A stretch of 64,000 nucleotides of DNA from Lysobacter lycopersici (GTDB taxonomy: Bacteria; Pseudomonadota; Gammaproteobacteria; Xanthomonadales; Xanthomonadaceae). The stretch covers positions 806,001-870,000 of the forward strand of contig NZ_CP041742.1 of the NCBI RefSeq assembly GCF_007556775.1, read 5' to 3'. The translations under genes were made by a program, and so were the position numbers. A model generated the notes under the pieces. It saw nothing but the letters and a program-made list of their open reading frames with translations. It did no database searches and had not been told where the DNA came from. Below are positions 43,646 through 55,493 of this stretch, in pieces (within the stretch, counting starts at the first letter, position 1; every line of letters starts with the position of its first letter).

Positions 43646-44938
43646 TCAACGGGCGATAGCTTCGAGCCTGCGGCGCAATTCCCCGAGCCGCAAATCGCCC
43701 GCGGCACCGGGCGACACCCGCGCAGCGAGGCTGGCCCGTGGATCGCCCTCGCTCCAGCGCGCCGGATCGGCGGCCTGTTTGTAGGCATCGCGGAACGGCA
43801 CGCCCTGCTTCGCGAGGTCGACGGCGAGGTCGGCGGCGTACATCGATGGCTCCAGTGCATTGCGCATCGCCTCTGGCTTCCAATCCAGCTTGCGCAACAG
43901 GTCGGGCAGCAACGCCAGCGCGGCCAGCCCCTTGCCGAAGCCATGGAACAGCGCACCCTTCGACACCTGCAGATCGCGGTGGTAACCCGACGGCAGCGAC
44001 AGCAGCTGTTCTATCTCCGCCTTCGCCGCCGCCACGCTGGCGTAAGTCGCGCGCATCAGCTCGATGACATCGGGATTGCGCTTGTTGGGCATGATCGAAC
44101 TGCCGGTGGTGTACTTCGCCGGCAACGCGATGAAACCGAATTCCGCGCTGGCGAACAGCGACAGGTCCCAGGCGAGCCGGCGCAAATCGAGCATGGCGCT
44201 GCCCAACGCTTCCAATGCGGCGAGTTCGAACTTGCCACGCGAAAGTTGCGCGCAGGCCGGCGAGACCTGCATCCGCGCGAAGCCGAGCGCTTCGGTGGTG
44301 AACTCGCGATCCAGCGGCAGGTTGACGCCGTAGCCGGCGGCGGTGCCGAGCGGATTCGCGTCGATGAGGTTGCGCGTGTCGATGGCGCGCCGCGCGTCGT
44401 CGATGAAGGCTTCGGCCCAGCCCGCCCACCACATGCCGGCCGAGGACACCACCGCGCGCTGCAGGTGCGTGTAGCCCGGCATCGGCAGGGTCGCTTCGGC
44501 TTCGGCGCGATCCAGCGCGACCGTCGCGACCTCGCGGGCAAGCATCGCCACGCGCTGGATTTTTTCCTTCAGCCACAAACGCGTCGCGACCAGGACCTGG
44601 TCGTTGCGGCTGCGCCCGGCATGGAGTTTCTTGCCGGCCTCGCCGAGGCGTTCGACCAGCCGCGCCTCGATCGCGGAATGCCCGTCCTCGTAGCGTTCGT
44701 CCAGCACGAAGGCGCCGCTGCGGAAATCCTCGGCGAGCGCATCGAGCTCGCGTTCCAGCGCGGAAAGCTCGTCGCCGGACAGCATGCCGATGCGCCGGAG
44801 GCCCTGCGCATGCACGCGGCTGGCGGCGATGTCGCACGCGAAGAACTCGCGATCCAGCAGCACGTCGTCGCCGGCGAGGAAGGACTGGATCCGCGCGTCG
44901 ACCGCGACCCCGGGTTTTTGCCAAAGCAGGTCAGACAT
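43646..44938 (-). CDS. argH: Argininosuccinate lyase
   Basis: 430 residues. The fumarase/aspartase signature [11 protein letters not shown] and segments [10 protein letters not shown] and [11 protein letters not shown] are conserved. It splits argininosuccinate into arginine and fumarate, the last step of the pathway. The start overlaps the end of argC by 8 bp. Its last about 24 codons have a second, frame-broken copy at 38164-38235 on the other side of the ABC export operon, so the present 3' end may have arrived with that operon. Confidence 0.95.
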   Translation of the reverse strand: MSDLLWQKPGVAVDARIQSFLAGDDVLLDREFFACDIAASRVHAQGLRRIGMLSGDELSALERELDALAEDFRSGAFVLDERYEDGHSAIEARLVERLGEAGKKLHAGRSRNDQVLVATRLWLKEKIQRVAMLAREVATVALDRAEAEATLPMPGYTHLQRAVVSSAGMWWAGWAEAFIDDARRAIDTRNLIDANPLGTAAGYGVNLPLDREFTTEALGFARMQVSPACAQLSRGKFELAALEALGSAMLDLRRLAWDLSLFASAEFGFIALPAKYTTGSSIMPNKRNPDVIELMRATYASVAAAKAEIEQLLSLPSGYHRDLQVSKGALFHGFGKGLAALALLPDLLRKLDWKPEAMRNALEPSMYAADLAVDLAKQGVPFRDAYKQAADPARWSEGDPRASLAARVSPGAAGDLRLGELRRRLEAIAR

Positions 44939-45887
44939 CGGGAATCCCCGCGAATTCGTCCAGGCCGAACGCCAGGTTGAGGTTCTGCAATGCCTGCGTC
45001 GCCGCGCCCTTGAGCAGGTTGTCCTCGGTCGCGACCACCACGAGGCGCTTGCCGTCGTCGGACAGGGTAAACCCGCCGATGTCGATGTGGTGGCGACCGG
45101 CGATGCGGCTCACCCAGGGCGCATCGTCGACGATGTCGACCAGTGGCTCGTCGACGTAGCGGTCGAGGTAGCGCGCGCGCACCACGCCGGGCGCCATCGG
45201 CTCGCGCAGGTGCAGATTGGCGGTGATGGCCAGGCCGCGGAAATGCGGCGCGACGTGCGGCATGAATTCGACCACGTGGCCGAGCCGCGCCGAGGCCTCG
45301 CGCTCGTGCACGTGGCCGGCGAGTGCGTACGGGATGAGGTTGTCGCGCAACTTGTCCGGGTCGTTCCTGTCCGAAGGCGTGGTGCCCGCGCCGGAATATC
45401 CCGAAACTCCGAAGCACTGCACCGGGCCTTCGAGCGCGTCGAGCATCGGCGCGATGGCGAGCTGCATCGCGGTGGCGTAGCAGCCGGGATTGCTGATCCG
45501 GCGTTGTCCGACGTATTTCGCGCGGGTCAGTTCCGGCAGGCCGTAATGCCACTCCGGATCGAAGCGATGGTCCGCGGACAGGTCGATCATGACGGGATCG
45601 ACGTTCGCGTCGTCGAACGCGCGCACGATGCCGGCGGCCTTGTCGTTCGGCAATGCCAGCACCACCGCGTCGGCGCCCAGCGCCGGCAGTTCTTCGTGCG
45701 CGGGCGACGCATAGCGCAGTTCGCCGCGATGCGCCGGATTGTGGTCGGACACGCGCTGCTCGGCGAGTTCGCGCGAGGACACGAACGCCAGTTCGAAACG
45801 TGGATGTCCGGCGACGAGCCGGATCAGTTCGGCGCCGACATGGCCGCGCGCGCCGACGATGCCGAGCCGGATCGGGTCAGGCTGCAT
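44931..45887 (-). CDS. argC: N-acetyl-gamma-glutamyl-phosphate reductase
   Basis: 318 residues. The NADP loop [16 protein letters not shown] is at the start and the catalytic cysteine in NPGCYAT; GHVHE and the domain carrying [15 protein letters not shown] follow. It reduces acetylglutamyl phosphate to the semialdehyde. It overlaps argB by 11 bp and argH by 8 bp, implying tight co-translation. Confidence 0.95.
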   Translation of the reverse strand: MQPDPIRLGIVGARGHVGAELIRLVAGHPRFELAFVSSRELAEQRVSDHNPAHRGELRYASPAHEELPALGADAVVLALPNDKAAGIVRAFDDANVDPVMIDLSADHRFDPEWHYGLPELTRAKYVGQRRISNPGCYATAMQLAIAPMLDALEGPVQCFGVSGYSGAGTTPSDRNDPDKLRDNLIPYALAGHVHEREASARLGHVVEFMPHVAPHFRGLAITANLHLREPMAPGVVRARYLDRYVDEPLVDIVDDAPWVSRIAGRHHIDIGGFTLSDDGKRLVVVATEDNLLKGAATQALQNLNLAFGLDEFAGIPDV

Positions 45888-47247
45888 TGGCGTGGTCCTC
45901 CAGGGTCGCGGGCCGCCTGGAACAATGCGCGACGCAGCGTTCGATCGCGTCGAAACCGGGCAGGCCGTACCAGAACACGTTCCATTCCACCTGCCGGATG
46001 CAACCGTCGGATTCGGCGTGGTAGAACGGATTGACCGGGTTGCCGTGGCGCGAACGCCAGAACAGCACCGGGTTCGATTCGCGCATCACCTGCCATACCG
46101 CGCGGCCGAGGCCCTCGCCCTGCGCTTCGTCCAGCACCGCGAACTTGTCGAGGTACACGCCCTCTTCCTCGCGGGTCAGGATCACCGCGGCGCGATGGTG
46201 TTCGCTGACATAGGCGCGATGCAGCTTCGTCGTTTCGAAATACCCCGGCACAAGCCTGCGCCCGAACGCGGATTCGATGAGCCCGCGCAACCGTGGCAGG
46301 TCGAGTTCGTTCCACGATGCGGCCTCGATCACGCGCTCGCCGCGACGCACCAGCGTGCCGGAACCCTTGTGCGTGAACAGTTCCTTCGCCAGCTCTTCCG
46401 GCCGGGTGATCGACACCGACGAGGCCTGCGGCAAGCCTTCGAGCAGGTCGCGGATCTGTTCCAGCTTCAGCTTCATGCCGCCGTTGATCCACGGCTGCGC
46501 AACGAGGTGTTCGTATTCGGTCGATAGGTTGATCGAATCGATCACCTTGCCGCTGTCGTCGAGCAGTCCGCCGGTGCCGGTGAGGAACACGATCTTGTAC
46601 GGCTGCAGCACCTGCACCAGTTCGTTCGCGGCGAAATCGGCATTGACGTTGAGGATCTGCCCGCCGGCGGTTTCGCCGAGCGAGGCGATCACCGGGATCG
46701 AACCGGCCTGCAGGCTGGCCTGGATCGGCGCGAGGTCGACGCGCTTCACCTCACCGACCAGTCCGTATTTCTCGCAGTCAAGATAGTCGGCTTCGAACAC
46801 GCCGGAGACGATGCTGGTCGCACGTGCGTCGCTGGCCTGTAACGCTTCGACGAGCTTCAGGTTCTGCGCATGGAACACCCGGCGCACGATGGCCAAGGCT
46901 TCCGGCGATGTCACGCGCAGGCCGTCGATGGCCTGCTTGACGATTCCGGCCGCGGACAATTCCGCGTCCAGCTGCGGGCCAGCGCCGTGGATCACGATGG
47001 GAGTCAGCCCCACGTCCTGCAGGAAGGCGAGCGAAGACACCAGCGCATCGAGGTCGTCGCGCAGTACCGCGCCGCCGACCTTGACCACCGCGAAGCGCGC
47101 TGCATCGAGTTGCGAGAAACGGTTGAGGTACTGCGAGATTTCCTTGGCACTGCCCATGCTCGACAGCAACCGGACGATGGTCTGCCGCGTCTGCGCGCCG
47201 TGGACGGGCATGTCGTGGAAGTCGTTCGAAGCCAGGATCGGCGTCAC
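45877..47247 (-). CDS. argB: Bifunctional N-acetylglutamate kinase/synthase (vertebrate-like NAGS type)
   Basis: 456 residues from the GTG at 47247, which overlaps the argE stop (GTGA); an ATG at 47211 is a possible alternative. The kinase domain ([50 protein letters not shown]) covers about residues 15-290. A GNAT acetyltransferase domain follows ([34 protein letters not shown]). This fusion is the Xanthomonas-type enzyme related to animal NAGS, which both makes acetylglutamate and phosphorylates it. No separate argA or argJ is seen nearby. Confidence 0.95.
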   Translation of the reverse strand: MTPILASNDFHDMPVHGAQTRQTIVRLLSSMGSAKEISQYLNRFSQLDAARFAVVKVGGAVLRDDLDALVSSLAFLQDVGLTPIVIHGAGPQLDAELSAAGIVKQAIDGLRVTSPEALAIVRRVFHAQNLKLVEALQASDARATSIVSGVFEADYLDCEKYGLVGEVKRVDLAPIQASLQAGSIPVIASLGETAGGQILNVNADFAANELVQVLQPYKIVFLTGTGGLLDDSGKVIDSINLSTEYEHLVAQPWINGGMKLKLEQIRDLLEGLPQASSVSITRPEELAKELFTHKGSGTLVRRGERVIEAASWNELDLPRLRGLIESAFGRRLVPGYFETTKLHRAYVSEHHRAAVILTREEEGVYLDKFAVLDEAQGEGLGRAVWQVMRESNPVLFWRSRHGNPVNPFYHAESDGCIRQVEWNVFWYGLPGFDAIERCVAHCSRRPATLEDHANAA

Positions 47248-48338
47248 GACGCGTTGCCCCCGAGGATTCGGACGATGGAATCGGCGTAATGTTGGAGTTG
47301 ATCCAGCGAAACCCATTCGTCCGCGGCATGCGCCTGGGCGATGTCGCCGGGGCCGTACACGAATGCGGTCAAGCCGGCCTGCGAGAACAGCGAGGCCTCG
47401 GTCCAGAAATCGACCGCATTGCCGATGGAAAGGCCGAGTTCGTCGGCGAGGTCGCGAGCGGCGAGCCGGCGTTCCTCCGCCATCGCGATGTCGCCGGCCG
47501 GCAACGACGGGCCACGGAAGGTTTCCGCGTAGCGATGCAGCGCACCGGCATCGGCGCAGGCGCCGAAACGCGCATGCAGCGCATCCACATCGTGCGACGG
47601 CAGCGGCCGGAAGCCGAAGCGCACTTCCGCGCCGGGCGCGATCACGTTCGCCTTGATCCCTCCCTCGACCTTGCCGATGTTGAAACGCAGGCCAGTCAAG
47701 CCGCCGAAACGCGCGCGGGACTCGCTTTCGACCAGATCCATCGCATTGGCGCCCCAACGCATCGCCTGGTGCAGCGCGTTCGCGACCAGCGCGTTTTCGC
47801 CGGAAGCGTGCCCGGCCTCGCCCTTGAACCTGAGCAGCACCGAACTGATGCCGCGATGGGCAAGCACGGCTTCACACCGGGTCGGTTCGGCGACGATGGC
47901 CTCGGAAAACCCGTGGTCGCGCGCGAGGAAGGCCGCGATGCAGCGCGCGTCGTTGGCTTCCTCGTCGGTGGTGAACAGGAACGCGGCGTCGCCGTTCGTC
48001 TCATTCGCCGCCGCGAGCAGTCCTGCCGCCGCACCCTTGATGTCGCAGGCGCCGAGGCCGATGGCGCGATCGGCGGTCACACGCAGCTTCAGCGGATCCG
48101 CGGTCCACGCCTCCGACGACGGCACCGTGTCGAGGTGCGCGTTGAACACGCGCCGTGGATTGCCGCGCACGGCGAACAGCGACACCGCGCCGTCGCCGTG
48201 GTCTTCGACCTCGACGCGGAATCCGGGCAGCTGCGCGCGGAGGTAGTCGAAGATGCCGGCGGTGCCGATCCGGCGCGGCGGGTTGCGGGTGTCGAACGAC
48301 ACCAGCGCTTCGAGGTGGCGAAGGATATCGGCCAGCAT
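47244..48338 (-). CDS. argE: N-acetylcitrulline/acetylornithine deacetylase
   Basis: 364 residues from the ATG at 48338, which shares one base with the argG stop. Metallopeptidase M20 motifs are intact: the metal His and Asp in [22 protein letters not shown], and the catalytic and metal Glu pair in FTTDEEAND. With an acetylornithine transcarbamylase in the operon, the physiological substrate should be N-acetylcitrulline, as established for Xanthomonas. That substrate assignment is by context. Confidence 0.93.
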   Translation of the reverse strand: MLADILRHLEALVSFDTRNPPRRIGTAGIFDYLRAQLPGFRVEVEDHGDGAVSLFAVRGNPRRVFNAHLDTVPSSEAWTADPLKLRVTADRAIGLGACDIKGAAAGLLAAANETNGDAAFLFTTDEEANDARCIAAFLARDHGFSEAIVAEPTRCEAVLAHRGISSVLLRFKGEAGHASGENALVANALHQAMRWGANAMDLVESESRARFGGLTGLRFNIGKVEGGIKANVIAPGAEVRFGFRPLPSHDVDALHARFGACADAGALHRYAETFRGPSLPAGDIAMAEERRLAARDLADELGLSIGNAVDFWTEASLFSQAGLTAFVYGPGDIAQAHAADEWVSLDQLQHYADSIVRILGGNAS

Positions 48339-49549
48339 CACGCGCCCCCGTTCACCTGTGCCCACAACGTCGAACTCATGCCGAACAGCTTGATGAAACC
48401 CTCGGCTTCCTCCACGCCCCAGTCCGCCGACTGCGCGTAGGTCGCGCCCTTGGAATTGAGGATGTGCGGCGAACGCACGGCGATCGCATCCGCGCGACCG
48501 CCATTCGTGCGCAATACGACTTCACCGTTGACCTTGCGCTGGGTGGACGCGAGGAAGGCTTCGAGGTCGGCCTTGAGCGGGTCGTGGTAGAAACCTTCAT
48601 AGACCAGTTCCACCCACTTGCGCCCGACCTCCGGCTTGAAGCGATTCTGCTGCTTGCTCAGCACCGCTTCCTCCAACGCACGATGCGCAGCGAGAAGCGC
48701 GGTCAGCCCCGGCGCCTCGAACACGATGCGGCCCTTGAGCCCGATGGTGGTGTCGCCGGTGTACAGGCCGCGGCCGACGCCGTACTGGGCGAACATGGTG
48801 TTGAGTTTCGCGAGCAAAGCCGCGCCCGGCAGTTCGTTCCCGTCCAGCGCGACCGCTTCGCCTTCGATGAAGCGCAGCGTGACTTCCAGCGCTTCAGCCG
48901 GCCACTGCTCGCGCCGCGCGCACCAGCCGCGCGCGCCTTCGCCCGGAGCTTCCCATGCGTCGATCTCGCCGCCAGAAAGCGTCACGCCCAGCAGGTTCTC
49001 GTTGATCGTGTACTGCTTCTGCTTGCCGCGAACTGCGTAGCCGCGTTCCTCGAGATAGACCTGCTCGTAGGCGCGGGTCTGCGTGTGTTCCTTCTGGATT
49101 TCGCGGATCGGCGCCACGATGCGGTAATCGCCGCTTGCCTTCACCGCGAGGTCGAAGCGCACCTGGTCGTTGCCCATGCCGGTGCAGCCGTGGGCGATGG
49201 CATTGGTACCGAGGTCGTTTGCGCGCGCCAGTGCGGCATCGACGATCAGGTAGCGATCCGACACCAGCAGCGGGTACTGCGACTGGTAGCCCTCGCCCGC
49301 CCACACGAACGGCTTGACGAAACCGCTCCACAGCGCCGGCCCGCCATCGACGGTGACATGCGAGGCCACGCCGAGTTCCGCCGCACGCGCTTCGATGAAG
49401 CTGCGCTCATCGGCGTCGACGCCACCGGTATCGGCGAACACGGTGTGCACGTTCCAGCCGCGTTCCTTGAGCCAGGGCACGCAGAAACTGGTGTCGAGTC
49501 CGCCGGAAAAGGCAAGGACGATGTCGCAGGAGTCGTTGGGGGTGGTCAT
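48338..49549 (-). CDS. argG: Argininosuccinate synthase
   Basis: 403 residues from the ATG at 49549. The PP-loop ATP pyrophosphatase motif [16 protein letters not shown] opens the protein, and [16 protein letters not shown] and [10 protein letters not shown] are conserved. It joins citrulline and aspartate using ATP. It begins 17 bp after argF' and its stop overlaps the argE start. Confidence 0.95.
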   Translation of the reverse strand: MTTPNDSCDIVLAFSGGLDTSFCVPWLKERGWNVHTVFADTGGVDADERSFIEARAAELGVASHVTVDGGPALWSGFVKPFVWAGEGYQSQYPLLVSDRYLIVDAALARANDLGTNAIAHGCTGMGNDQVRFDLAVKASGDYRIVAPIREIQKEHTQTRAYEQVYLEERGYAVRGKQKQYTINENLLGVTLSGGEIDAWEAPGEGARGWCARREQWPAEALEVTLRFIEGEAVALDGNELPGAALLAKLNTMFAQYGVGRGLYTGDTTIGLKGRIVFEAPGLTALLAAHRALEEAVLSKQQNRFKPEVGRKWVELVYEGFYHDPLKADLEAFLASTQRKVNGEVVLRTNGGRADAIAVRSPHILNSKGATYAQSADWGVEEAEGFIKLFGMSSTLWAQVNGGA

Positions 49550-49566
49550 CGGAGTCTTTTCGTGGG

Positions 49567-50586
49567 CTATTGGTTCGCGAGCGCGGCCATCACCGCCTTC
49601 TGCACGTGCAGGCGGTTCTCGGCTTCGGCTATGGCGATGCAGTTGGGCGAATCCATCACCGCATCGGTCGCCTTGACGTTGCGGCGCAGCGGCAGGCAGT
49701 GCGAGAACACGCCGTTGTCGGTCAGCGCCATCTTCGCTTCGTCGACGATGAAGTGCCTGTAACGGTCGCGGATGGGTTTTTCCGCCGCCCAGTTGCCGAA
49801 GTACGGCAACGCGCCCCAGCTCTTGGCGTACACGACGTCGGCACCGGTGTAGGCGGATTCGATGTCGTGGCTGATTGCGAACGAACCGCCGCTCTCGGCG
49901 ACGTTGGCGTTCGCCCAGCCGATATAGCGCTCGTCGAGGATGAAATCCGGCGTCGGGCATAGCAGGGTCACGTCCATGCCCATGCGGGTTGCAATCGTCA
50001 GCGCCGAATTCGCCACCGCGGTGTTCAGCGGCTTGGGGTGGTAGGTCCACGTCAGGACGTATTTCTTCCCGCGAAGATCCGTCGTACCGAAGTGTTCCTG
50101 CAAGGCCTGCACGTGCGCCAGTTCCTGGCATGGATGGGTGATCGTTTCCATGTTGATCACCGGCACTGGCGAGTATTTCGCGAAGGACTTGAGCACCTGG
50201 TCCTCGCGATCGTGCCGCCAGTCGACGAATTTCGGGAACGCGCGCACGCCGACCAGGTCGACGTAACGGCCCAGCACCTTCGCGACCTCGGCGATGTGCT
50301 CCTCGGCCTCGCCGTCCATCACCGTGCCGAAGTCGAATTCGATCGGCCACGCATCCTTGCCCGGCTGCAGCACGACGGCGTGACCACCGAGCTGGAACGC
50401 GCCGAGTTCGAAGCTGGTGCGGGTGCGCAGCGACGGATTGAAGAACACCAGCGCGATCGACTTTCCCTTCAACTGGTCGCCGGGCTTGTCGCACTTGAAC
50501 GCGGCCGCCTGCGCCAGCAAGGCGTCGAGCTCGGCACGGCTCCAGTCCTGGGTGTTGAGGAAATGTCTGATCGAAGCCTGTTTCAT
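49567..50586 (-). CDS. argF': N-acetylornithine carbamoyltransferase (ArgF')
   Basis: 339 residues, exactly the length of the Xanthomonas enzyme. The carbamoyl-phosphate motif ([15 protein letters not shown]), [10 protein letters not shown] and the acetylornithine-type loop [17 protein letters not shown] are present; ordinary ornithine transcarbamylases lack this last loop. It carbamoylates N-acetylornithine to N-acetylcitrulline. It is the first structural gene of the operon and lies behind a leader peptide and terminator, so its transcription is probably attenuated by arginine supply. Confidence 0.95.
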   Translation of the reverse strand: MKQASIRHFLNTQDWSRAELDALLAQAAAFKCDKPGDQLKGKSIALVFFNPSLRTRTSFELGAFQLGGHAVVLQPGKDAWPIEFDFGTVMDGEAEEHIAEVAKVLGRYVDLVGVRAFPKFVDWRHDREDQVLKSFAKYSPVPVINMETITHPCQELAHVQALQEHFGTTDLRGKKYVLTWTYHPKPLNTAVANSALTIATRMGMDVTLLCPTPDFILDERYIGWANANVAESGGSFAISHDIESAYTGADVVYAKSWGALPYFGNWAAEKPIRDRYRHFIVDEAKMALTDNGVFSHCLPLRRNVKATDAVMDSPNCIAIAEAENRLHVQKAVMAALANQ

Positions 50587-50621
50587 GGGAAATTCCGGGA
50601 GAAATCGAGGAGCCAGAAACG

Positions 50622-50647
50622 AAAAAACCCGGCGCGATGGCCGGGTT
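50622..50647 (-). terminator. Attenuator-type terminator in the arg leader
   Basis: Read on the minus strand, AACCCGGC-loop-GCCGGGTT followed by TTTT is an 8-bp GC-rich stem with a T-tract. It lies 26 bp after the leader-peptide stop and 36 bp before the argF' start, so it would end transcripts inside the leader unless an alternative fold prevents it. Confidence 0.8.
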
Positions 50648-50672
50648 CGTGCAGCGCAAGCGGATGCGCGCG

Positions 50673-50777
50673 TTATCCGGCGAGGCGTCGGGTCAGCGGT
50701 CGGCGCGCGCGCGAGGTCATCCCCGCCGCCATGCGGGCGGAAGTCAGGACAACGGCGGTGGCGCGACTCATCGGCAT
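50673..50777 (-). CDS. argL: Arginine-rich leader peptide of the arg operon
   Basis: 34 codons from the ATG at 50777 to TAA at 50673-50675. The product begins [10 protein letters not shown] and its second half is arginine-rich ([13 protein letters not shown]; seven arginines in all, five of them in the last 13 codons before the stop). Together with the downstream terminator this is the organisation of a ribosome-stalling attenuator that senses charged tRNA-Arg. The ATG lies about seven bases after a -10-like box, so the message may be leaderless. The function is inferred from layout; the symbol is only descriptive. Confidence 0.6.
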   Translation of the reverse strand: MPMSRATAVVLTSARMAAGMTSRARRPLTRRLAG

Positions 50778-50812
50778 GCAGGGATCGTCGCATGCGACCG
50801 TGCGGGGTGCAA
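50778..50812 (-). promoter_or_regulatory. Candidate promoter of the arg operon
   Basis: TTGCAC (50812-50807), a 17-bp spacer, and GACGAT (50789-50784) match sigma-70 boxes at about half their positions. A start seven bases past the -10 would coincide with the leader-peptide ATG at 50777. The -35 box lies 3 bp past the stop of the upstream gene. Confidence 0.45.
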
Positions 50813-50814
50813 GC

Positions 50815-51276
50815 TCAGTTGTCCGATTCGGTCGCTTCGTAGGGGGTGATGGACACCCGCACCCGCAACATGTTGCCGGGATCGCTGGCCAGCCGCGAAC
50901 GGAATTTCATGCCCTTGTAGATGTAGTCCACGTCGTAGGCGATGGGCGTGCGATAGGTGCGTTGCACCGTGGCCGGCTGGCAGTCCTGCGGCGCGTCGGC
51001 GGCCTTGTGCCCGTCGCGCGTGATCACGCCCTTCACCGCCTGCGCCATCCGCGACAACGTCCCCTCCGGCTTGGCCTTGGCCGCGGGCGTGCACTCCTGC
51101 TCGACCGTGGTCGCGCGCAAGGTCTGGTAGACCGGCTCGACGCGCAGTACCTGCGCATAGCCCACCCGCACGTTTTCGACCGGAAGCACCCGCACCTGCT
51201 GCGCGGACGCCGGCACCGCCGCCAGCAGGCAGGCGACGACGAGATGCCGGAAGCGCAGGGGCCGGAAGGTGGGCAT
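50815..51276 (-). CDS. Periplasmic protein related to glycine-zipper proteins but lacking the zipper
   Basis: 153 residues. A signal peptide (LVVACLLAAVPASAQ) is followed by VLRVEPVYQTLRATTVEQEC and a C-terminal TYRTPIAYDVDYIYKGMKFR followed by LASDPGNMLRVRV. The two ends match the flanks of glycine-zipper-2TM outer-membrane proteins common in this bacterial group. The middle, where a glycine zipper would sit, is a Lys/Asp/Ala-rich segment instead. Its function is unknown. It ends 3 bp before the arg operon promoter, on the same strand. Confidence 0.65.
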   Translation of the reverse strand: MPTFRPLRFRHLVVACLLAAVPASAQQVRVLPVENVRVGYAQVLRVEPVYQTLRATTVEQECTPAAKAKPEGTLSRMAQAVKGVITRDGHKAADAPQDCQPATVQRTYRTPIAYDVDYIYKGMKFRSRLASDPGNMLRVRVSITPYEATESDN

Positions 51277-51376
51277 CGCGCGAGTTTAGGCGCGCAAGGC
51301 CACCGGCTGCTGAATCGCCGCTGTCGCGCCGGGGACGCGACCGCTAGAATTCACGTCCCCCACGCGCGACCCGTCC

Positions 51377-52764
<1,388 letters not shown>

Positions 52765-52768
<4 letters not shown>

Positions 52769-53208
52769 GCGATTCGCCCTTCCCCCTCGAACCCACGCCT
52801 GCCGAAGCGCAGGCCGCCATCGCCGACGAATTCGCGTTGTTCGGGGACTGGTCCGAGCGCTACCAGTACCTCATCGACCTCGGCCGCAAGCTGCCGCCGT
52901 TCCCGGAGGAATGGAAGACCGAAGACCGCCGCCTGCTCGGCTGCCAGTCCAAGGTGTGGATCGTGTCGTCTGGCGACGCCTCGAAACTCGACTTCGCCGC
53001 CGCCAGCGATTCGGCCATCGTCTCCGGCCTGGTCTACCTCGCGCTGCGCGTGTATTCCGGCCGCAGCGCGCGCGAGATCCTCGACACGCCCGCGGACTAC
53101 ATTTCCGCGATCGGCCTCGCGAAGCACCTCTCGCCGACGCGCAGCAACGGCCTCGCCGCCCTGCTCGCCTCCATCCGCCAGCGCGCGCAGGACGCGTTGG
53201 CCGCATGA
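52765..53208 (+). CDS. sufE: SufE/CsdE-type sulfur acceptor protein
   Basis: 147 residues from the ATG at 52765 (ATGA overlap with cysS). The conserved [20 protein letters not shown], then [10 protein letters not shown] with acceptor Cys60, identify it. SufE-like proteins take persulfide sulfur from a cysteine desulfurase for iron-sulfur or other sulfur pathways. Its next gene starts within its stop codon. Confidence 0.93.
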
Positions 53209-54458
53209 GCGAAGCCATCGCACAAATGCCGGCGCAGCCCGGGGAATCCCCGTTGCGCTCGGTCGGTTTCCGCTGGCTGATGCTGTTCCGCATCTGCACC
53301 CTGCTGTCGTATCAGGTCGCGGCGGTGACGGTCGGCTGGCACATCTACGAGCTCACCCGCGATCCGTGGTCGCTGGGCCTGGTCGGGCTGGCCGAAGTGA
53401 TTCCGTTCTTTTGCGTGGCGCCGTTCTCCGGCTACCTGGTCGACCACCTGCCGCGGCGCAAGCTCGGCGCGGCGGCCTGCCTCGGCCTGGCGATCAACGC
53501 CGGCGCGCTGGCCCTGATCGCGCATGGCGCGCTGCCGACATCCGCGTTGTGGCCGATCTACGCGGCGGTCGCGGTCGGCGGCGTCGGCCGCTCCTTCCTC
53601 GGTCCGGTCTACAACGCCTTGTTCGCGCGCGTGCTCAAGCGCGAGCAGTTCGGCCGCGGTGCGAGCATGGGTAGCGTGGTGTTCCAGGCCGGGTTGGTGC
53701 TCGGGCCCGCGCTCGGCGGCGTGCTGGTGGGCGTGGCCGGCAAGTCCGTGTCGTACGGCGTGGCCGCGGTCTTCGCGGTCGCGGCGGCGCTGGCGTTGCT
53801 GCGGATGCGGGTCACCGAGCCGGCGCAGACCCTGCAGCGTGGACCGGTGTTCGCGAGCATCGCGCAGGGCATGCGCTTCGTCGCATCGAACCAGATCATG
53901 CTCGGCGCGATGGCGCTGGACATGTTCTCGGTGCTGCTCGGCGGCGCGGTGTCGATGCTGCCCGCCTTCATCAAGGACATCCTGCACCAGGGCCCCGAGG
54001 CGCTGGGCGTGATGCGCGCGGCGCCGGCGATCGGTTCGATCTGCGTGGCGATCTGGCTCACCCGCCATCCGCTGCAGCGCAATGCCGGGCGCATCCTGCT
54101 GTTCGCGGTCGCCGGCTTCGGCCTGTGCACGATCGCATTCGCGCTGTCGCGCCATTACTGGCTGTCGGTCGCGCTGCTGGTCGCCTACGGCATGTGCGAC
54201 GGCGTCTCGGTGGTGCTGCGTTCCACCATCCTGCAGCTGGTGACGCCGGACGACATGCGCGGCCGCGTTTCGTCGATCAACAGCATCTTCATCAGCTCAT
54301 CGAACGAACTCGGCGCGTTCTACGACGGCACCATGGCGCGCCTGCTCGGCCTGGTGCCGGCGGTGATGATGGGCGGTTTCGTCACCCTCGGCGTGGTCGC
54401 CGCCACCGCGCGCCTCGCGCCGCGATTGCGCAAGCTGGATTTGCGCGAACTGCACTGA
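53205..54458 (+). CDS. Major facilitator superfamily transporter
   Basis: 417 residues from the ATG at 53205 (ATGA overlap with sufE). About twelve hydrophobic segments are visible, with the MFS loop-2/3 motif LVDHLPRRKLG and a long central loop. The overall pattern (FRWLMLFRICTLLSYQVAAV start, NSIFISSSNELGAFYDG late) matches EntS-like or enterobactin-exporter-type MFS_3 proteins. The substrate is unknown. Transcription ends at the hairpin just downstream. Confidence 0.88.
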   Translation: MSEAIAQMPAQPGESPLRSVGFRWLMLFRICTLLSYQVAAVTVGWHIYELTRDPWSLGLVGLAEVIPFFCVAPFSGYLVDHLPRRKLGAAACLGLAINAGALALIAHGALPTSALWPIYAAVAVGGVGRSFLGPVYNALFARVLKREQFGRGASMGSVVFQAGLVLGPALGGVLVGVAGKSVSYGVAAVFAVAAALALLRMRVTEPAQTLQRGPVFASIAQGMRFVASNQIMLGAMALDMFSVLLGGAVSMLPAFIKDILHQGPEALGVMRAAPAIGSICVAIWLTRHPLQRNAGRILLFAVAGFGLCTIAFALSRHYWLSVALLVAYGMCDGVSVVLRSTILQLVTPDDMRGRVSSINSIFISSSNELGAFYDGTMARLLGLVPAVMMGGFVTLGVVAATARLAPRLRKLDLRELH

Positions 54459-54464
54459 TGGAAC

Positions 54465-54493
54465 GAAAAACCCCGCCGAAGCGGGGTTTTCGT
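54465..54493. terminator. Bidirectional terminator between MFS and dksA
   Basis: An A-run with CCCCGC, loop CGAA and GCGGGG with a T-run (54465-54493) form a near-perfect hairpin with A- and T-runs at both ends. It separates the convergent cysS-sufE-MFS transcript and dksA. Confidence 0.88.
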
Positions 54494-54506
54494 CGAAACC
54501 GGAGAT

Positions 54507-55493
54507 TCAATCTCCAATTTGCTTTTGCAGATGTTCCCAACGCTCCTGCTCGTCGATCGTGCGCTCGGCGGTGAGGCGCGCCTCGAGCCGATCCAGGCCG
54601 ATCTCCTCGCCCGAATCGACGCTGTAGCCGTATTCGCCGGATTCGACGCGCTTGAGCGTGGAATCGATCTTGCCGATCAGCTTGCGGTAGCGGTCGCGGG
54701 TGCGCAGTTCCAGCGAGTTCTCGGTTTCGCGGGTGGCACGCTCGGCCTCGTCGCCGATGTCGCGCACTTCATCCTTGAGGTTCTCGATGGTCTGCTTGGA
54801 TTCTTCGACCAGGTCGTCGCGCCACTGCAGCAGGCGCTGGCGGAAATACTCCAGCTGCAGCGGACCCATGTATTCCTCGGCCGGATCCGGACGATAGCCC
54901 TTCGGCAGGATCGGGCGACCGGTGTCGTCGCTCTGGTAGGCGACGACCTTCACCTTGCCCTTCGCCGCCGGCGCGGGCGTACGCGCCGTCACGGCAACCG
55001 CGACCTTGCCGACGGGGCGCGGTGCGGGTGCCGGACGGGCTGCGGTCACCGGCGACGCCGGATTGCCTGCCAGGGCGACAGCAACACCCTGCTTGTTCGG
55101 CTTGGGATCGACCGCCGGCTTGGTGGGCTTGGGCGCAGGCTTCGGAGCGGGAGCAGGCTTGGCCGCGACCGGCTTGGGCGCGGGGGCCGGCTTCGCGGGC
55201 TTGGCCGGCGCCTTGGCGACGACGGCCTTCTTTTCCGGCTTGGGCGCGGCCTTGGCCACCGACTTCTTCGCCGGCGCGGGCTTCGCGGCCGGCTTGGCCA
55301 CGGGCTTTTTCGCAACGACCTTCTTCACGGCCTTGGCCACGGGCTTTTTCACGGCCACGGACTTCGCCGGCGCGGCTTTCTTCGTCGCCGGTTTCTTCGG
55401 CACGGGCTTCTTCGCCACCGCTTTCGCGGGCTTGGCGGTCTTCTTGGCGGGCTTGGCGGCCTTCTTCGCGGGTTTCTTCACTGCCACTTGCAC
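54507..55493 (-). CDS. dksA: DksA-type RNA-polymerase-binding regulator without zinc cysteines
   Basis: 328 residues from the GTG at 55493 (AGAGGA upstream). Residues 1-about 170 are low-complexity Lys/Ala/Pro repeats ([19 protein letters not shown]). The DksA fold follows ([20 protein letters not shown]; coiled-coil tip DIGDEAERA keeping the two Asp and Ala that contact polymerase). In the zinc-finger region the four cysteines are replaced ([12 protein letters not shown] and [10 protein letters not shown] against GYCESCGVEIG and TADLCIDCK in E. coli). It is therefore a zinc-independent DksA, probably modulating transcription with ppGpp. Confidence 0.88.
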   Translation of the reverse strand: MQVAVKKPAKKAAKPAKKTAKPAKAVAKKPVPKKPATKKAAPAKSVAVKKPVAKAVKKVVAKKPVAKPAAKPAPAKKSVAKAAPKPEKKAVVAKAPAKPAKPAPAPKPVAAKPAPAPKPAPKPTKPAVDPKPNKQGVAVALAGNPASPVTAARPAPAPRPVGKVAVAVTARTPAPAAKGKVKVVAYQSDDTGRPILPKGYRPDPAEEYMGPLQLEYFRQRLLQWRDDLVEESKQTIENLKDEVRDIGDEAERATRETENSLELRTRDRYRKLIGKIDSTLKRVESGEYGYSVDSGEEIGLDRLEARLTAERTIDEQERWEHLQKQIGD

